From Hyphococcus luteus (GTDB lineage: Bacteria; Pseudomonadota; Alphaproteobacteria; Caulobacterales; Parvularculaceae): a DNA stretch of 39,621 nt. A program made the position numbers and the translations under genes. Every line of letters starts with the position of its first letter. The first letter of the stretch is position 1. This document shows positions 24,649-33,528 of this stretch, piece by piece. The stretch is from assembly GCF_002943565.1 (NCBI RefSeq), contig NZ_PJCH01000013.1, positions 1-39,621 on the forward strand, in the 5' to 3' direction. The notes under the pieces were generated by a model that made no database searches, was not told the origin of the DNA, and saw only the letters and a program-made list of their open reading frames with translations.

Positions 24649-25154
24649 GCGTGAGGCCCTTCCGCTATCCGGGCGAAATCGGGCCCGCCGCTGCCGATCA
24701 TGAACGCGCCGGCCGCGCTGGCAAGCGGCCTTCCATCATAATCGACAATTTGCCCGCGTGTTCTTGCAATATTGCCGTTGATGGCGAAACACTCAGCGCT
24801 GCAAATGACTTTGGCGCCGATTTCAATCGGCCGAAGATAATCCGTTTTCAGATTGATCGTGGCGATAGCTTGCGGCCTTTGAATTTTGGCGAAGACCGAA
24901 AAGCCGAACACCGTATCGAGGATAATCGTGTAAGCGCCGGGATGCGCGCAGCCCCCCTCCCCCTCGCACGAAAAAAAAGCCGGTATCGTCGCGAAGACGC
25001 AAACCTCGTCTGCAGCGATCTTGCTCGGTTCCATATCCAAGGCCGCAAATAACTGGTGGCTCCCGGAGAAGAACGATTTCATTAAATCCGCCCAGGGCGG
25101 CGCGTCGCTGGAATTGCTCGGCGACATTCGCGGTTGCCGGATGTTCATCGTCAT
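24645..25154 (-). CDS. PaaI-type hotdog thioesterase (second copy, divergent)
   Basis: The protein (169 aa) has a hotdog domain over roughly residues 40-160. 'CAHPGAYTIILDTVFGFSVFA' carries the usual H-x-G-A and acidic helix residue, and 'TINLKTDYLRPIEIGAKVICSAECFAINGNIARTRGQIVD' forms the central strands. It differs strongly from the neighbouring thioesterase, so the pair is not a recent duplication and may act as a heteromer or on different substrates. It overlaps both neighbours by 4 nt (ATGA junctions), giving a tightly coupled three-gene operon with marR first. The ATG at 25154 or the one at 25148 is the start. Confidence 0.85.
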   Translation of the reverse strand: MTMNIRQPRMSPSNSSDAPPWADLMKSFFSGSHQLFAALDMEPSKIAADEVCVFATIPAFFSCEGEGGCAHPGAYTIILDTVFGFSVFAKIQRPQAIATINLKTDYLRPIEIGAKVICSAECFAINGNIARTRGQIVDYDGRPLASAAGAFMIGSGGPDFARIAEGPHA

Positions 25155-25672
25155 CCTTTACTCTTGGCGATTTTGCGCTGGACGCGATGCAAGGGGTCGA
25201 CGCCGCCGAAAGAATTCGCGGCAGGCGCCGCGCCGAGTTCGACAAGGTTGGACTTTGCAATCGTCAGCGTCTCGATGAAGTCCTCGACGCGCTTGGCGGA
25301 AAGACCTTTGAAAGCGTCCTTGTACAGATTGTTCGCCGCCGTCCGCATGTCCTCAATCATGGGAAAGATCTTATCCGTGAGGTAAACAAGATTGGCGCGG
25401 CGGTCGCCGGGCGCAGGGGCGCGGCGAACCCAGCCGCTTTCTTCGAGGCGGTCGACGAGCCGGCCCAGCGGCGCCGGCTCCATATCCAGCTCGTCGGCGA
25501 GCGCCCGCTGGGTGCGCCCGTCATTGCGGTAAAGGTGAGCGATCACGAACCATTGTGCGCGGGTCAGACCTATGTGTTTGACCCGGCGATCGAATTCGCG
25601 CCGGAGAAGGCGGGCAACATCGTTAACCAGGTAGCCCGGATTGCGCTCGATCCGGTTGTCTCTTTTCTCCAT
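25151..25672 (-). CDS. MarR-family transcriptional regulator
   Basis: The winged-helix regulator (about 173 aa) shows 'VNDVARLLRREFDRRVKHIGLTRAQWFVIAHLYRNDGRTQRALADELDMEPAPLGRLVDRLEESGWVRRAPAPGDRRANLVYLT', the full MarR DNA-binding domain including the D-R-R wing. The ATG at 25672 is preferred to the TTG at 25702, which has no ribosome site. It is divergent from an RND operon across the palindrome at 25711-25737. It probably represses both its own thioesterase operon and the pump until an aromatic or CoA-type ligand binds; the ligand is inference. Confidence 0.92.
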   Translation of the reverse strand: MEKRDNRIERNPGYLVNDVARLLRREFDRRVKHIGLTRAQWFVIAHLYRNDGRTQRALADELDMEPAPLGRLVDRLEESGWVRRAPAPGDRRANLVYLTDKIFPMIEDMRTAANNLYKDAFKGLSAKRVEDFIETLTIAKSNLVELGAAPAANSFGGVDPLHRVQRKIAKSKG

Positions 25673-25710
25673 CTTCCCGCGACCGCCTATTGTGCTTGCC
25701 AAGATTAATA

Positions 25711-25737
25711 TATACTAAGTTATTAAGTCTTAGTATA
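25711..25737. promoter_or_regulatory. AT-rich palindrome, probable MarR operator
   Basis: TATACTAAG (25711-25719) and CTTAGTATA (25729-25737) are exact reverse complements around TTATTAAGT. The length and AT-richness in an otherwise GC-rich window, and the location between divergent marR and pump genes, are typical of a MarR site. Confidence 0.72.
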
Positions 25738-25768
25738 GCAAATTTTTCACCGGCGAAAGCGGGGTAGA

Positions 25769-26914
25769 ATGCGTGCGCATATTCGATCTGGGTCCGGTTG
25801 GAAGATGAACGCGGCGGCGCTTCTCGCCGCATTCATCGCCATTGCGGGGTGCAGTTCCGGCGCGGGTGAGGAATCCGCGGCGGCGCCGGCGCATGGCTTA
25901 TCCGATGAAGGGGCTGTGGCTGTGAAGTCGGTCAAGATCGTCAAACCGAAGCCGGTGACGGTCAGGAATACGGTTATTGCGACAGGTTCAATCGGCTCAA
26001 AACAAACCAGCAATATTGGTCCTCTCGTCGAGGGCGTTGTAGAATCGATCTTCGCCAATGTCGGCGATCGCGTGGCGAAAGGCGATCCGCTTTTTCAGAC
26101 GCGTCCCGTGATATATGAGCGCCGCGTCGAGGAAGCGAAAGCGGCGCTGGAACTTGCTGTCGCCCGGCGCAAGAACGCCGAACGCGTTCTCGAAAGAACC
26201 GAAAAGCTGCGCGCCGAAGGCTTTGCGGCGGAGGCGCGTCTCGACGACGCCAGAACCGCCTATGACGTTGCAAAAGCTGAAGTTGCACGCGCGGCCGCGG
26301 CGTTGAAAACCGCAGAGCGTCAGCTTGAGGATACGATGGTTCGCGCCCCTTATGACGGCGTCATCACCAAAAGGTTTAATGACGAGGGCGTCTATCTTTC
26401 CAATGTGTTTCGCGGCGGGGCGGAAAGCACGGTCCTGCAAATTCAGGAAAACCACATCGTCGTCGCCGTCGTTTATGCGCCGGAGCAGCATCTGGGTTCG
26501 CTGAAACTCAATCAGAAAGCCCTCGTCTATGTCGAGTCGCAGCCCGAACCGCGAGAGTCCTACGTCCTGGTATTGAGCGACATGCTCGATGTCGGCGCGC
26601 GGACGGTTGAACTGCGTCTGCCGATCGACAATTCGGATTATTCCCTGAAATCAGGCCAGTTCGCCCGCGCTGAAATATTCACGGATGAGGTACAGGTGCT
26701 GTCAGTCCCGGCGGGCGCCCTCCTTCAGGATCAGGCTGGGGCTTATGTCCTCACTCTAAAGAACGGACGCGTCGAAAAAAGACTTGTCGTCGCCGAGAAG
26801 CGGCCTGATGGAACGACGGTTGTGCGTGAAGGGCTCGACGCCGGCGATGACGTCATTGTTCCGAATGGCGAGCCGATCGCCGTCGGCGACCCCGTTGCGC
26901 CCGAGGCCGCCTGA
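25769..26914 (+). CDS. RND efflux periplasmic adaptor, lipoprotein
   Basis: This HlyD/AcrA-type adaptor (381 aa) has a lipoprotein signal ending IAIAGC (C28). Its lipoyl half-motifs are 'GPLVEGVVESIFANVGDRVAKGDPLF' and 'DTMVRAPYDGVITKRFNDEGVYL', with a helical hairpin between them, and a beta-barrel domain follows. The ATG at 25769 gives a positively charged n-region; the ATG at 25805 would lack one. Its stop overlaps the permease ATG (TGATG). It is the first gene of a long plus-strand run under probable MarR control. Confidence 0.9.
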   Translation: MRAHIRSGSGWKMNAAALLAAFIAIAGCSSGAGEESAAAPAHGLSDEGAVAVKSVKIVKPKPVTVRNTVIATGSIGSKQTSNIGPLVEGVVESIFANVGDRVAKGDPLFQTRPVIYERRVEEAKAALELAVARRKNAERVLERTEKLRAEGFAAEARLDDARTAYDVAKAEVARAAAALKTAERQLEDTMVRAPYDGVITKRFNDEGVYLSNVFRGGAESTVLQIQENHIVVAVVYAPEQHLGSLKLNQKALVYVESQPEPRESYVLVLSDMLDVGARTVELRLPIDNSDYSLKSGQFARAEIFTDEVQVLSVPAGALLQDQAGAYVLTLKNGRVEKRLVVAEKRPDGTTVVREGLDAGDDVIVPNGEPIAVGDPVAPEAA

Positions 26915-29900
26915 TGTGGCTCGTCGACCTTTCAATCAAGCGCCCGGTCCTCGCCGTGATGATGATCGGCGCCCTCGTCGTGCTCGGCTGGATTTCGATG
27001 GGCCGGCTTGGCGTCGATCTCTTTCCCGATGTTGAGTTTCCCTATGTCGCAGTAACGACGACGCTCGAAGGCGCGAGCCCCGACACGATGGAAACTGAAG
27101 TTTCCGATGTGATCGAGGAAAGCGTCAACACGATCTCCGGGATCAAACAGCTTCGTTCGACGAGCGCGGACGGTCTCTCTCAAGTCTTCATCGAATTCGA
27201 GCTCGAGGAAAATGTCGATGTGAAGGCGCAGGATGTACGCGACAAGGTCAACATCGCGCGCCGCGACCTTCCCGAAGACATCGATCCGCCGGTGATTGAA
27301 AAGGTCGATCCGGACGCCGCCCCGATCATGTCCGTCATGATCGCCGCTGACGCGCCGATCGGCGACATCACCACCTATGCAGACGAAGTCGTCAAGGAGG
27401 CCGTCCAGCGGCTGCCCGGGGTCGGGTCGGTGACAATCGTCGGGGGGCGTCTTCGCGAAATCCGCATATGGCTCGACGCCGACAAGATGCGCGCGTTTGG
27501 CGTGACGGCCGAAGACATTGTGCGCGCCGTCAGGTCCGAACACGCCGAAGTGCCCGGCGGGCGTCTCGAAACCGGGGGCGGCGCGCGCGAATTCGGCACC
27601 AAGACGGTGTCGGAAGCGGCGACGCCGCGGGAATTTGAAGATCTTGTCGTGGCGTTCCGCGACAGCGGCGCGCCGACCCGGATCGGCGACGTGGCGCGGG
27701 TCGAGGACGGTCTTGAGGATGAGCGGAGCTATGCTGAGTTCAACGCCCGTCCGGGCGTCTCGCTCGATGTTCGCCGGCAGTCCGGTCGCAACACGCTTGA
27801 GGTCGCCGAAGCCGTTTATGCGGAGATCGAGCGGCTTAAAGCGGTCGCGCCCGAGGGATATGAACTCGTTGTCGCCCGCGATGTGAGCCGTTTTATTGAA
27901 TCGTCTGTTGAGGACGTGACCCATGAGCTCGAGATTGCGATCGTTCTCGTCGTTATTGTCACGTTCTTCTTTCTCCTGAGCTGGCGCGCCACGCTGATGG
28001 TCGCCATCGCCATTCCAACATCGCTGATCTCGGCATTCTTCGCCTTCGAGGTCTTCGACTTCACCATCAACATGCTGACATTGCTGGCGCTCACCGTGAC
28101 CATCGGATTGCTGGTCGACGACGCCATCGTCGTCGTTGAAAGCGTTCAGCGCGATATCGACGCCGGCGTCGAGCCCGCGAAAGCGGCGCGACAGGGCACT
28201 GAACGCGTCGCGCTCGCCGTGCTTGCCGGCACTTTCGCAACGCTCGCTGTCTTCGTGCCGATCGCTTTTATGGAAGGCGTTGTCGGGCGCTTTTTTCTTC
28301 AGTACGGCCTGGCGATCGTCTTCGCCGTCTCCGTTTCACTACTAGTGGCGCTGACCTTGACGCCGATGCTGGCGTCGCGGTTCCTGAGACCGGAGAGTCA
28401 ACCTCCATTCCTGCGCCCGATCGAAAAGTTTCATCACCAGCTCGATCAGATTTACAGCCGGATTGTCGGGGCTGTCGTTCGCTGGCGATATGTCGCGCTG
28501 GCGGCCGCGATCGGTTCACTGTTCGTGGGCGGATTCTTCGCGTCAAAAGTGCCGAGCGGCTTCACCTCGAAGGCGGACCGAAGCGAATTTCTGGGATCCA
28601 TAGAATTGCCGCTCGGATCAGGCATTGCCGAATCCAAAAAGGCGATCGCATTGGCGAATGAGGCGCTGCGCGGCGTTAAGCACATCGAGAACATTTTTTT
28701 GACCGCCGGCGCCGGAAGTCAGGGAAAAGCCAATGTCATCGATCTTTATGCGTCGATTACGCCCAAGCAGGAGCGGCGGATCGGGCAGTTTGAGGTGATG
28801 GACGCGGCGCGCCAGGCGTTAGTCGCGGCGGTTCCCGAGGCGAAGGAAATTACCGTCGCTGAAGTGCCGTGGATTTCCGGCGGCGGTGTTTCAACGGGCG
28901 ACGTTGAACTGGTCGTGCGCGGCGACGCCATCCCGGAAATCGACGCTTATGTCAAAATGGTCATGTCGCTGATGCGTGAGACAAGCCTTTACTCCGACCT
29001 GCGTTCCAGCTTCGAGGAGGGGCGACCTGAGCTGCTAATTGACTTCAATCGAACGCGGGCCGGGGATCTGGGCGTTTCTGCGCGCACTCTGGCGACGACG
29101 GCGCGCACCGTGATCGGCGGTGTCGACGCCGGCTCCTTTGAGGAGGGCGGCAAACGATACGATGTTCGCGTTAGGCTTGAGGAGTCTCAACGCCAGGACC
29201 GTGATCAGCTCGAACTCATTCAGGTCAGGAATGAATCGGGACGATTGATCGACCTCGCCAGTGTAGCGTCAATGCGTTTCGCCAGCGGACCTTCGCAAAT
29301 CGAACGACAGGACCGGGCGCGCAAAATTTCTATCCTGGCCAATACCGCGTCCGGCGTCGCGCTCGGGACGGCGACCGAGGCGCTTGAGGCGATCATCGCC
29401 GACAACCCGCCGCCCGCGAACATGCGGATCAGTTATGAAGGATCCGTCCGCCGGATGAACGAGTCGATTTCGGCCATCATGTTCGCTTTCGGACTCGCCA
29501 TGATCGCGCTCTACATCGTTCTGGCGAGCCAGTTCAACTCCTTCGTTCAGCCGATCGTCATCATGCTGACGGCGCCGCTGTCGTTCTCCGGCGCTTTCGC
29601 GATGCTGTATTTCGGCGGCCAGGAAATGTCGCTCTTCGCCCAGATCGGCCTCATCGCGTTGATGGGCATCGTCATGAAAAACGGCATTCTGCTCGTCGAC
29701 CGGGCGAACCAGTTGCGCGAAGAAGGCGCGGAGACGCGCGATGCTATCATCAAGGCCTGCCCCGAGCGCTTGCGGCCGGTTCTGATGACGGCGTTCGCCG
29801 CCATTTTCGGCATGATCCCGGTCGCGCTGTCCGGTTCCGACGGCGCGGAATGGAGGAACGGGCTTGGCTATCTGATTATTGGCGGGCTTTCGTCGTCGAC

Positions 29901-30048
29901 GATTCTCACCCTGCTCGTTGTGCCCGCCGCCTATATGGTTCCCGGCGACCTCAATACTATCACGAAGCGGTTAATTGGCGTGCTGAAAGGCGCGTTTGCG
30001 GGCGGCTCGACTGCGCCTGACTCAGCGTCCCGGAAGCCTGCGGAGTAG
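26914..30048 (+). CDS. RND efflux permease (AcrB/HAE1 superfamily)
   Basis: The permease (1044 aa) begins 'MWLVDLSIKRPVLAVMMIGALVVLGWISM'. Proton-relay residues D402/D403 (IGLLVDDAIVVVE) and K922 (GIVMKNGILLVDR) are visible. Its sequence differs clearly from the permease at 15127-18339; the SIKRPVLA start and 'PDVEFPYVAVTTTLEGASPDTMETEV' place it in a different branch. The two pumps are therefore not duplicates. It is coupled to the adaptor by a TGATG overlap and followed by a TolC-like gene 9 nt downstream. Confidence 0.95.
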   Translation: MWLVDLSIKRPVLAVMMIGALVVLGWISMGRLGVDLFPDVEFPYVAVTTTLEGASPDTMETEVSDVIEESVNTISGIKQLRSTSADGLSQVFIEFELEENVDVKAQDVRDKVNIARRDLPEDIDPPVIEKVDPDAAPIMSVMIAADAPIGDITTYADEVVKEAVQRLPGVGSVTIVGGRLREIRIWLDADKMRAFGVTAEDIVRAVRSEHAEVPGGRLETGGGAREFGTKTVSEAATPREFEDLVVAFRDSGAPTRIGDVARVEDGLEDERSYAEFNARPGVSLDVRRQSGRNTLEVAEAVYAEIERLKAVAPEGYELVVARDVSRFIESSVEDVTHELEIAIVLVVIVTFFFLLSWRATLMVAIAIPTSLISAFFAFEVFDFTINMLTLLALTVTIGLLVDDAIVVVESVQRDIDAGVEPAKAARQGTERVALAVLAGTFATLAVFVPIAFMEGVVGRFFLQYGLAIVFAVSVSLLVALTLTPMLASRFLRPESQPPFLRPIEKFHHQLDQIYSRIVGAVVRWRYVALAAAIGSLFVGGFFASKVPSGFTSKADRSEFLGSIELPLGSGIAESKKAIALANEALRGVKHIENIFLTAGAGSQGKANVIDLYASITPKQERRIGQFEVMDAARQALVAAVPEAKEITVAEVPWISGGGVSTGDVELVVRGDAIPEIDAYVKMVMSLMRETSLYSDLRSSFEEGRPELLIDFNRTRAGDLGVSARTLATTARTVIGGVDAGSFEEGGKRYDVRVRLEESQRQDRDQLELIQVRNESGRLIDLASVASMRFASGPSQIERQDRARKISILANTASGVALGTATEALEAIIADNPPPANMRISYEGSVRRMNESISAIMFAFGLAMIALYIVLASQFNSFVQPIVIMLTAPLSFSGAFAMLYFGGQEMSLFAQIGLIALMGIVMKNGILLVDRANQLREEGAETRDAIIKACPERLRPVLMTAFAAIFGMIPVALSGSDGAEWRNGLGYLIIGGLSSSTILTLLVVPAAYMVPGDLNTITKRLIGVLKGAFAGGSTAPDSASRKPAE

Positions 30049-30057
30049 GAAACGGTT

Positions 30058-31419
30058 ATGCGGCGTAAATCTGGACAAGTTGGCATCGGCCGGAAGCTGA
30101 TTGTTGGGATTCTTGCTGGCGCGCTTGCGGTTTGGGCCGCCGGGGGCGCCGCCGCCCAGACCCTCGAAGAGGCGCTGTCGCTCGCTTACGCCACAAATCC
30201 GGATATCGCCGCCGAGCGCGCGCAACTTGACGCGACCGAGGAAGGCGTCGCCCAAGCGCGAGCGCGCGGCCTGCCGCAGATTACGGCCGGCGCTGGCTAT
30301 CAGAAAGTCGATAATACCCAATCCATCAATGGCGAGGTTTTCGGCGTCGGCGCCGGCGCGCGCGACTTCAAGCTCGATACGGCGACGGCGCAGGTCAGCG
30401 GCGAGCAGCAAATTTTTGCGGGTCTGCGAAACGTTAATGCGATCCGTCAGGCGAAAGCGCGCGCGCAGGCCGGCGGCGCGCAATTATCCCTCGTCGAGCA
30501 GGACGTGCTGGCGCGCGCAGCCACAGCCTATTTTGACGTGGTTCGCGATACGCTCGTGTTGAAAGCTACAGAAAACAACGTAATGGTTCTAGGAAAACAA
30601 TTCGACGAAGCCGCTTTCCGCTTCGAGATCGGCGAAGTCACCAATACCGATGTGGCGCAAAGCGAAGCGCGCCTTGCGGCGGCGCGCGCGCGGATGACCA
30701 ATGCGCAGGCGCAGTTGGCGATTAGCCGGGCGTCGTTCGCGGAACTCATCGGGCAAATGCCCGGGACTCTTGAAGAGACGCCGGCTTTGCCTGAAGCGCC
30801 AGCCACGCTTGATGATGCAATGGCGATCGCACGCGAGCTTTCGCCTGCCATCCTCCAGGCGCAATTGCGAGAGCAGGCCTCACGTCGCGGCGTCGCCATT
30901 GCAAAGGGCGCGTTTTCACCGACCGTGTCATTGACTGCCGGCTATCAATATGCCGAAGAGCCTTCGTCTTTCATTTCAGAAGATGAACAGTTCACTTACG
31001 GCGTGCGCATGACAGCGCCGATCTTTCTTGGCGGGCTCAATCTTTCTCGCGTTCGCGAGGCGCGCGCCGTCAATAGGGCGGACCGCCATCGCATTGCTGC
31101 CGCCGAACGGCAGGTTGAAGCGCGCGTGAGGGCCGGCTGGCAGCGACTCAACGCAGCGCGCGCGAACGTCGCGTCATCGCAAACTCAAGTGCGCGCCAAT
31201 GCGCTGGCGCTCGACGGCGTGCGACGCGAAGCGGAAATCGGCGGGCGCACCACATTGGACGTTCTCGATGCGGAACAAGAATATCTCGATGCGCAAGTGG
31301 CGCTAGCCAACGCCGAGCGCGATGCGCGCGCCGCGACATTTCAACTCCTGGCCGATATTGGTGTCTTGGCGGCGAATCCCGACAATATTTTATCGGCGGG
31401 CGGCGCACTAGCAAATTGA
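30058..31419 (+). CDS. TolC-family outer-membrane efflux protein
   Basis: The channel protein (453 aa) has a Sec signal peptide (cleavage near AAAQ, residue 33) and two OEP domains: 'QTLEEALSLAYATNPDIAAERAQLDATEEGVAQARARGLPQITAGAGY' and 'EAEIGGRTTLDVLDAEQEYLDAQVALANAERDARAATFQLLADIG'. Unlike the other outer-membrane factor here it is not a lipoprotein and resembles TolC itself more than NodT/OprM. AGGAAA precedes the ATG. It completes the second RND system and could also serve the ABC exporter encoded downstream. Confidence 0.93.
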   Translation: MRRKSGQVGIGRKLIVGILAGALAVWAAGGAAAQTLEEALSLAYATNPDIAAERAQLDATEEGVAQARARGLPQITAGAGYQKVDNTQSINGEVFGVGAGARDFKLDTATAQVSGEQQIFAGLRNVNAIRQAKARAQAGGAQLSLVEQDVLARAATAYFDVVRDTLVLKATENNVMVLGKQFDEAAFRFEIGEVTNTDVAQSEARLAAARARMTNAQAQLAISRASFAELIGQMPGTLEETPALPEAPATLDDAMAIARELSPAILQAQLREQASRRGVAIAKGAFSPTVSLTAGYQYAEEPSSFISEDEQFTYGVRMTAPIFLGGLNLSRVREARAVNRADRHRIAAAERQVEARVRAGWQRLNAARANVASSQTQVRANALALDGVRREAEIGGRTTLDVLDAEQEYLDAQVALANAERDARAATFQLLADIGVLAANPDNILSAGGALAN

Positions 31420-31492
31420 CGGACAACGTGATTGAAGGCTTGACGGCGATAGCCCTGGTTTTTTCTCAACGACTGGCAATGGATGAAACGCC

Positions 31493-32464
31493 ATGCTCAA
31501 AAGATGTTCACTGGTTGTCGTTCTCGCTTCAGCGCTATGGGCTTCCGGCGCCGCCGCCGGAGAAAAAGCGACCTGGAGCGCGCTTGTTGAGAATGACTAT
31601 TTCGGCTCGACGGATAAAAACTACACAAATGGCGTGCGGTTTGGTTATTTGTCCGCGAAGGGGCGCGGCGAGAATTTCGCACGACGGTTTATGCGCGCGT
31701 CTCCAGAAGACGAAACGCGTATCGGCTTCGCGCTGGGGCAAAGCATTTTCACGCCGCAGGATACCGAGGCGTTCGAACCGCTGCCCGATCAACATCCATA
31801 CGCCGGTTGGCTATATGGGGAATACTCGGTTCTTGTCGAGCGCAGTGATGATATCCTTGACATGCTTACCATTTCGGCCGGCGTCGTGGGTCCCGCCGCG
31901 CTCGGCGAGGAAGTCCAGAACAGTTTCCATCGACTTATCGATGACGACAGGATCAACGGATGGGACAATCAGCTCCGCAACGAACCAGGCTTGATCCTGG
32001 CCTACGAACGGCGATGGCGGCCACTTTTTCGAGTGTCGCGTCCCGGCATCGGCGTCGACGCGACGCCCAATGCCGGCGTCTCCGTCGGGAATGTGCTGAC
32101 GCATGGAAAGGCCGGCCTGACGCTCCGCATTGGCCGAAATCTTCAAGGAAACTACGGGCCGCCGCGGATTCGCCCCAGTCTCGCCGGCGCCGGATATTAT
32201 CGCGGCGTCGACACCGCGTCGTGGTACCTGTTCGCGGGCGCAGAAGGGCGCGCTGTCGCGCGCAATATTTTTCTCGACGGGAACACCTGGCGCGACAGCC
32301 TTTCGTTGGAAAAACGGCATTTTGTTGCTGATTTTCAAGCGGGCGTCGTGATCCAGGTCAAATCGCTTCAAATTGCATATACTTATGTTTGGCGGACGAA
32401 GGAGTTCGTCAATCAAGGCGCGCGGCATGAGTTCGGCGCGCTATCGCTGTCAGCCAAATTCTAG
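31493..32464 (+). CDS. Lipid A deacylase, LpxR family (DUF2219)
   Basis: The protein (323 aa) has a signal peptide ending GAAAG (about residue 23) and the outer-membrane barrel pattern of LpxR, which removes the 3'-acyloxyacyl chain of lipid A. Likely active-site residues are N34/D35 (VENDYF), T45 (KNYTNGVRFGY) and H146 (VQNSFHRLI), matching the Asn-Asp-Thr/Ser-His set known for Salmonella LpxR. Other family marks are QHPYAGWLYGEY and NGWDNQLRNEPGL, and the protein ends in Phe (LSAKF) as barrels do. It lies between efflux genes in the same direction, so it may change outer-membrane permeability together with export. Catalysis is inferred from the motifs. Confidence 0.85.
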   Translation: MLKRCSLVVVLASALWASGAAAGEKATWSALVENDYFGSTDKNYTNGVRFGYLSAKGRGENFARRFMRASPEDETRIGFALGQSIFTPQDTEAFEPLPDQHPYAGWLYGEYSVLVERSDDILDMLTISAGVVGPAALGEEVQNSFHRLIDDDRINGWDNQLRNEPGLILAYERRWRPLFRVSRPGIGVDATPNAGVSVGNVLTHGKAGLTLRIGRNLQGNYGPPRIRPSLAGAGYYRGVDTASWYLFAGAEGRAVARNIFLDGNTWRDSLSLEKRHFVADFQAGVVIQVKSLQIAYTYVWRTKEFVNQGARHEFGALSLSAKF

Positions 32465-32544
32465 CGTGACCAGCGATGGACGGAGCAAAAGAGCATAGCG
32501 TTATTTGGAGCCGAATCACGGCGGCAAGTCATTAGGCGTAAAGC

Positions 32545-33528
32545 ATGAATTTGAACAGAAACTCGTTGTTGATCGGCGCCATTGCGATTGCTGCGGCCGC
32601 TGGCTTTGCGGCGTGGCAATGGAGTCAACGCAATGGAGAGCCGCCTGGCATCGCGATCGCGAATGGCAGGATCGAAGCAGAAGAAATCGATGTTGCGACA
32701 AAAATACCGGGCCGCGTCAGGGAGATACTCGTCGAGGAAGGCGATTTCGTCGAGCGTGACAGCATCCTCGTCCGCCTTGACGCCGCCGAGCTGGCCGCAG
32801 CTTTAGCTCGCGCCGAAGCCGAGCTCCGGCGCGCCGAGCAAGCCGTTATCCAGGCCGAAGCCCAGGTCAATCTTCGCGTCAGCCAGTGTGCGCTGGCCAC
32901 GAAAAATTATGAGAGAACGAAACAACTCTTTGACAGCGGTCATTCAACCGCCGAACGCCTGGATATTCAGCGAACCGAGAAAGAAGTCGCGGAAGCGGCG
33001 TGCCAGGCGGCGCGGGCGGAGCTTGGAAATGCGCGCGAACTTGTCGCGTCGATGACAGCGGAGGTTCAGCGCCTGAAAGCGCAGCTTGAGGAAACGGAGA
33101 TCACCGCGCCGCGGGCCGCGCGGGTTTTGTACAGGCTCGCCGAGCCCGGAGAAGTCTTGCCCGCAGGCGGCCGCATCGTCACGCTGATCGATCCGACCTA
33201 TGTTTTCATGACGGTTTTTCTGCCAACCGGCGAGGCGGGCCGTCTCGCGATCGGCGCTGAGGCGCGAATTGTTCTTGACGCCGTCCCTGAAATCACCATT
33301 CCGGCCAGAGTTTCATTTGTCGCTTCGCGCGCGCAGTTCACGCCGCGCCAAGTAGAAACGGAAGACGAACGGGCGAAACTGATGTTTCGCGTTAAACTGA
33401 AAATCGATTCTTTGCTGCTTGAGCAATATAAGGAGCGCGTCAAAACGGGCTTGCCGGGCGTCGCCTATATCGACATCGCCGGAGAACGAAACTGGCCGGC
33501 CTTTCTTGAACAAAGCCTTATCAACTGA
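32545..33528 (+). CDS. HlyD-family periplasmic adaptor, YhiI/YbhG-like
   Basis: The protein (327 aa) has an N-terminal membrane anchor (LLIGAIAIAAAAGFAAWQW) and the lipoyl/hairpin/beta-barrel order of HlyD adaptors: 'DVATKIPGRVREILVEEGDFVERDSILVRLD', a long coiled coil rich in Ala/Glu/Arg (about 75-190), then 'TAPRAARVLYRLAEPGEVLPAGGRIVTLIDP'. Its stop overlaps the start of the ABC gene (TGATG). The order adaptor, double-ATPase ABC fusion, ABC-2 permease matches the enterobacterial yhiI-rbbA-yhhJ arrangement. Confidence 0.88.
   Translation: MNLNRNSLLIGAIAIAAAAGFAAWQWSQRNGEPPGIAIANGRIEAEEIDVATKIPGRVREILVEEGDFVERDSILVRLDAAELAAALARAEAELRRAEQAVIQAEAQVNLRVSQCALATKNYERTKQLFDSGHSTAERLDIQRTEKEVAEAACQAARAELGNARELVASMTAEVQRLKAQLEETEITAPRAARVLYRLAEPGEVLPAGGRIVTLIDPTYVFMTVFLPTGEAGRLAIGAEARIVLDAVPEITIPARVSFVASRAQFTPRQVETEDERAKLMFRVKLKIDSLLLEQYKERVKTGLPGVAYIDIAGERNWPAFLEQSLIN

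Noticed and set aside
26932-27924. A 330-codon minus-strand open frame antisense to the second RND permease
   Set aside because: Asp/Gly/Arg/His-rich with no recognisable motif, opposite conserved permease sequence.
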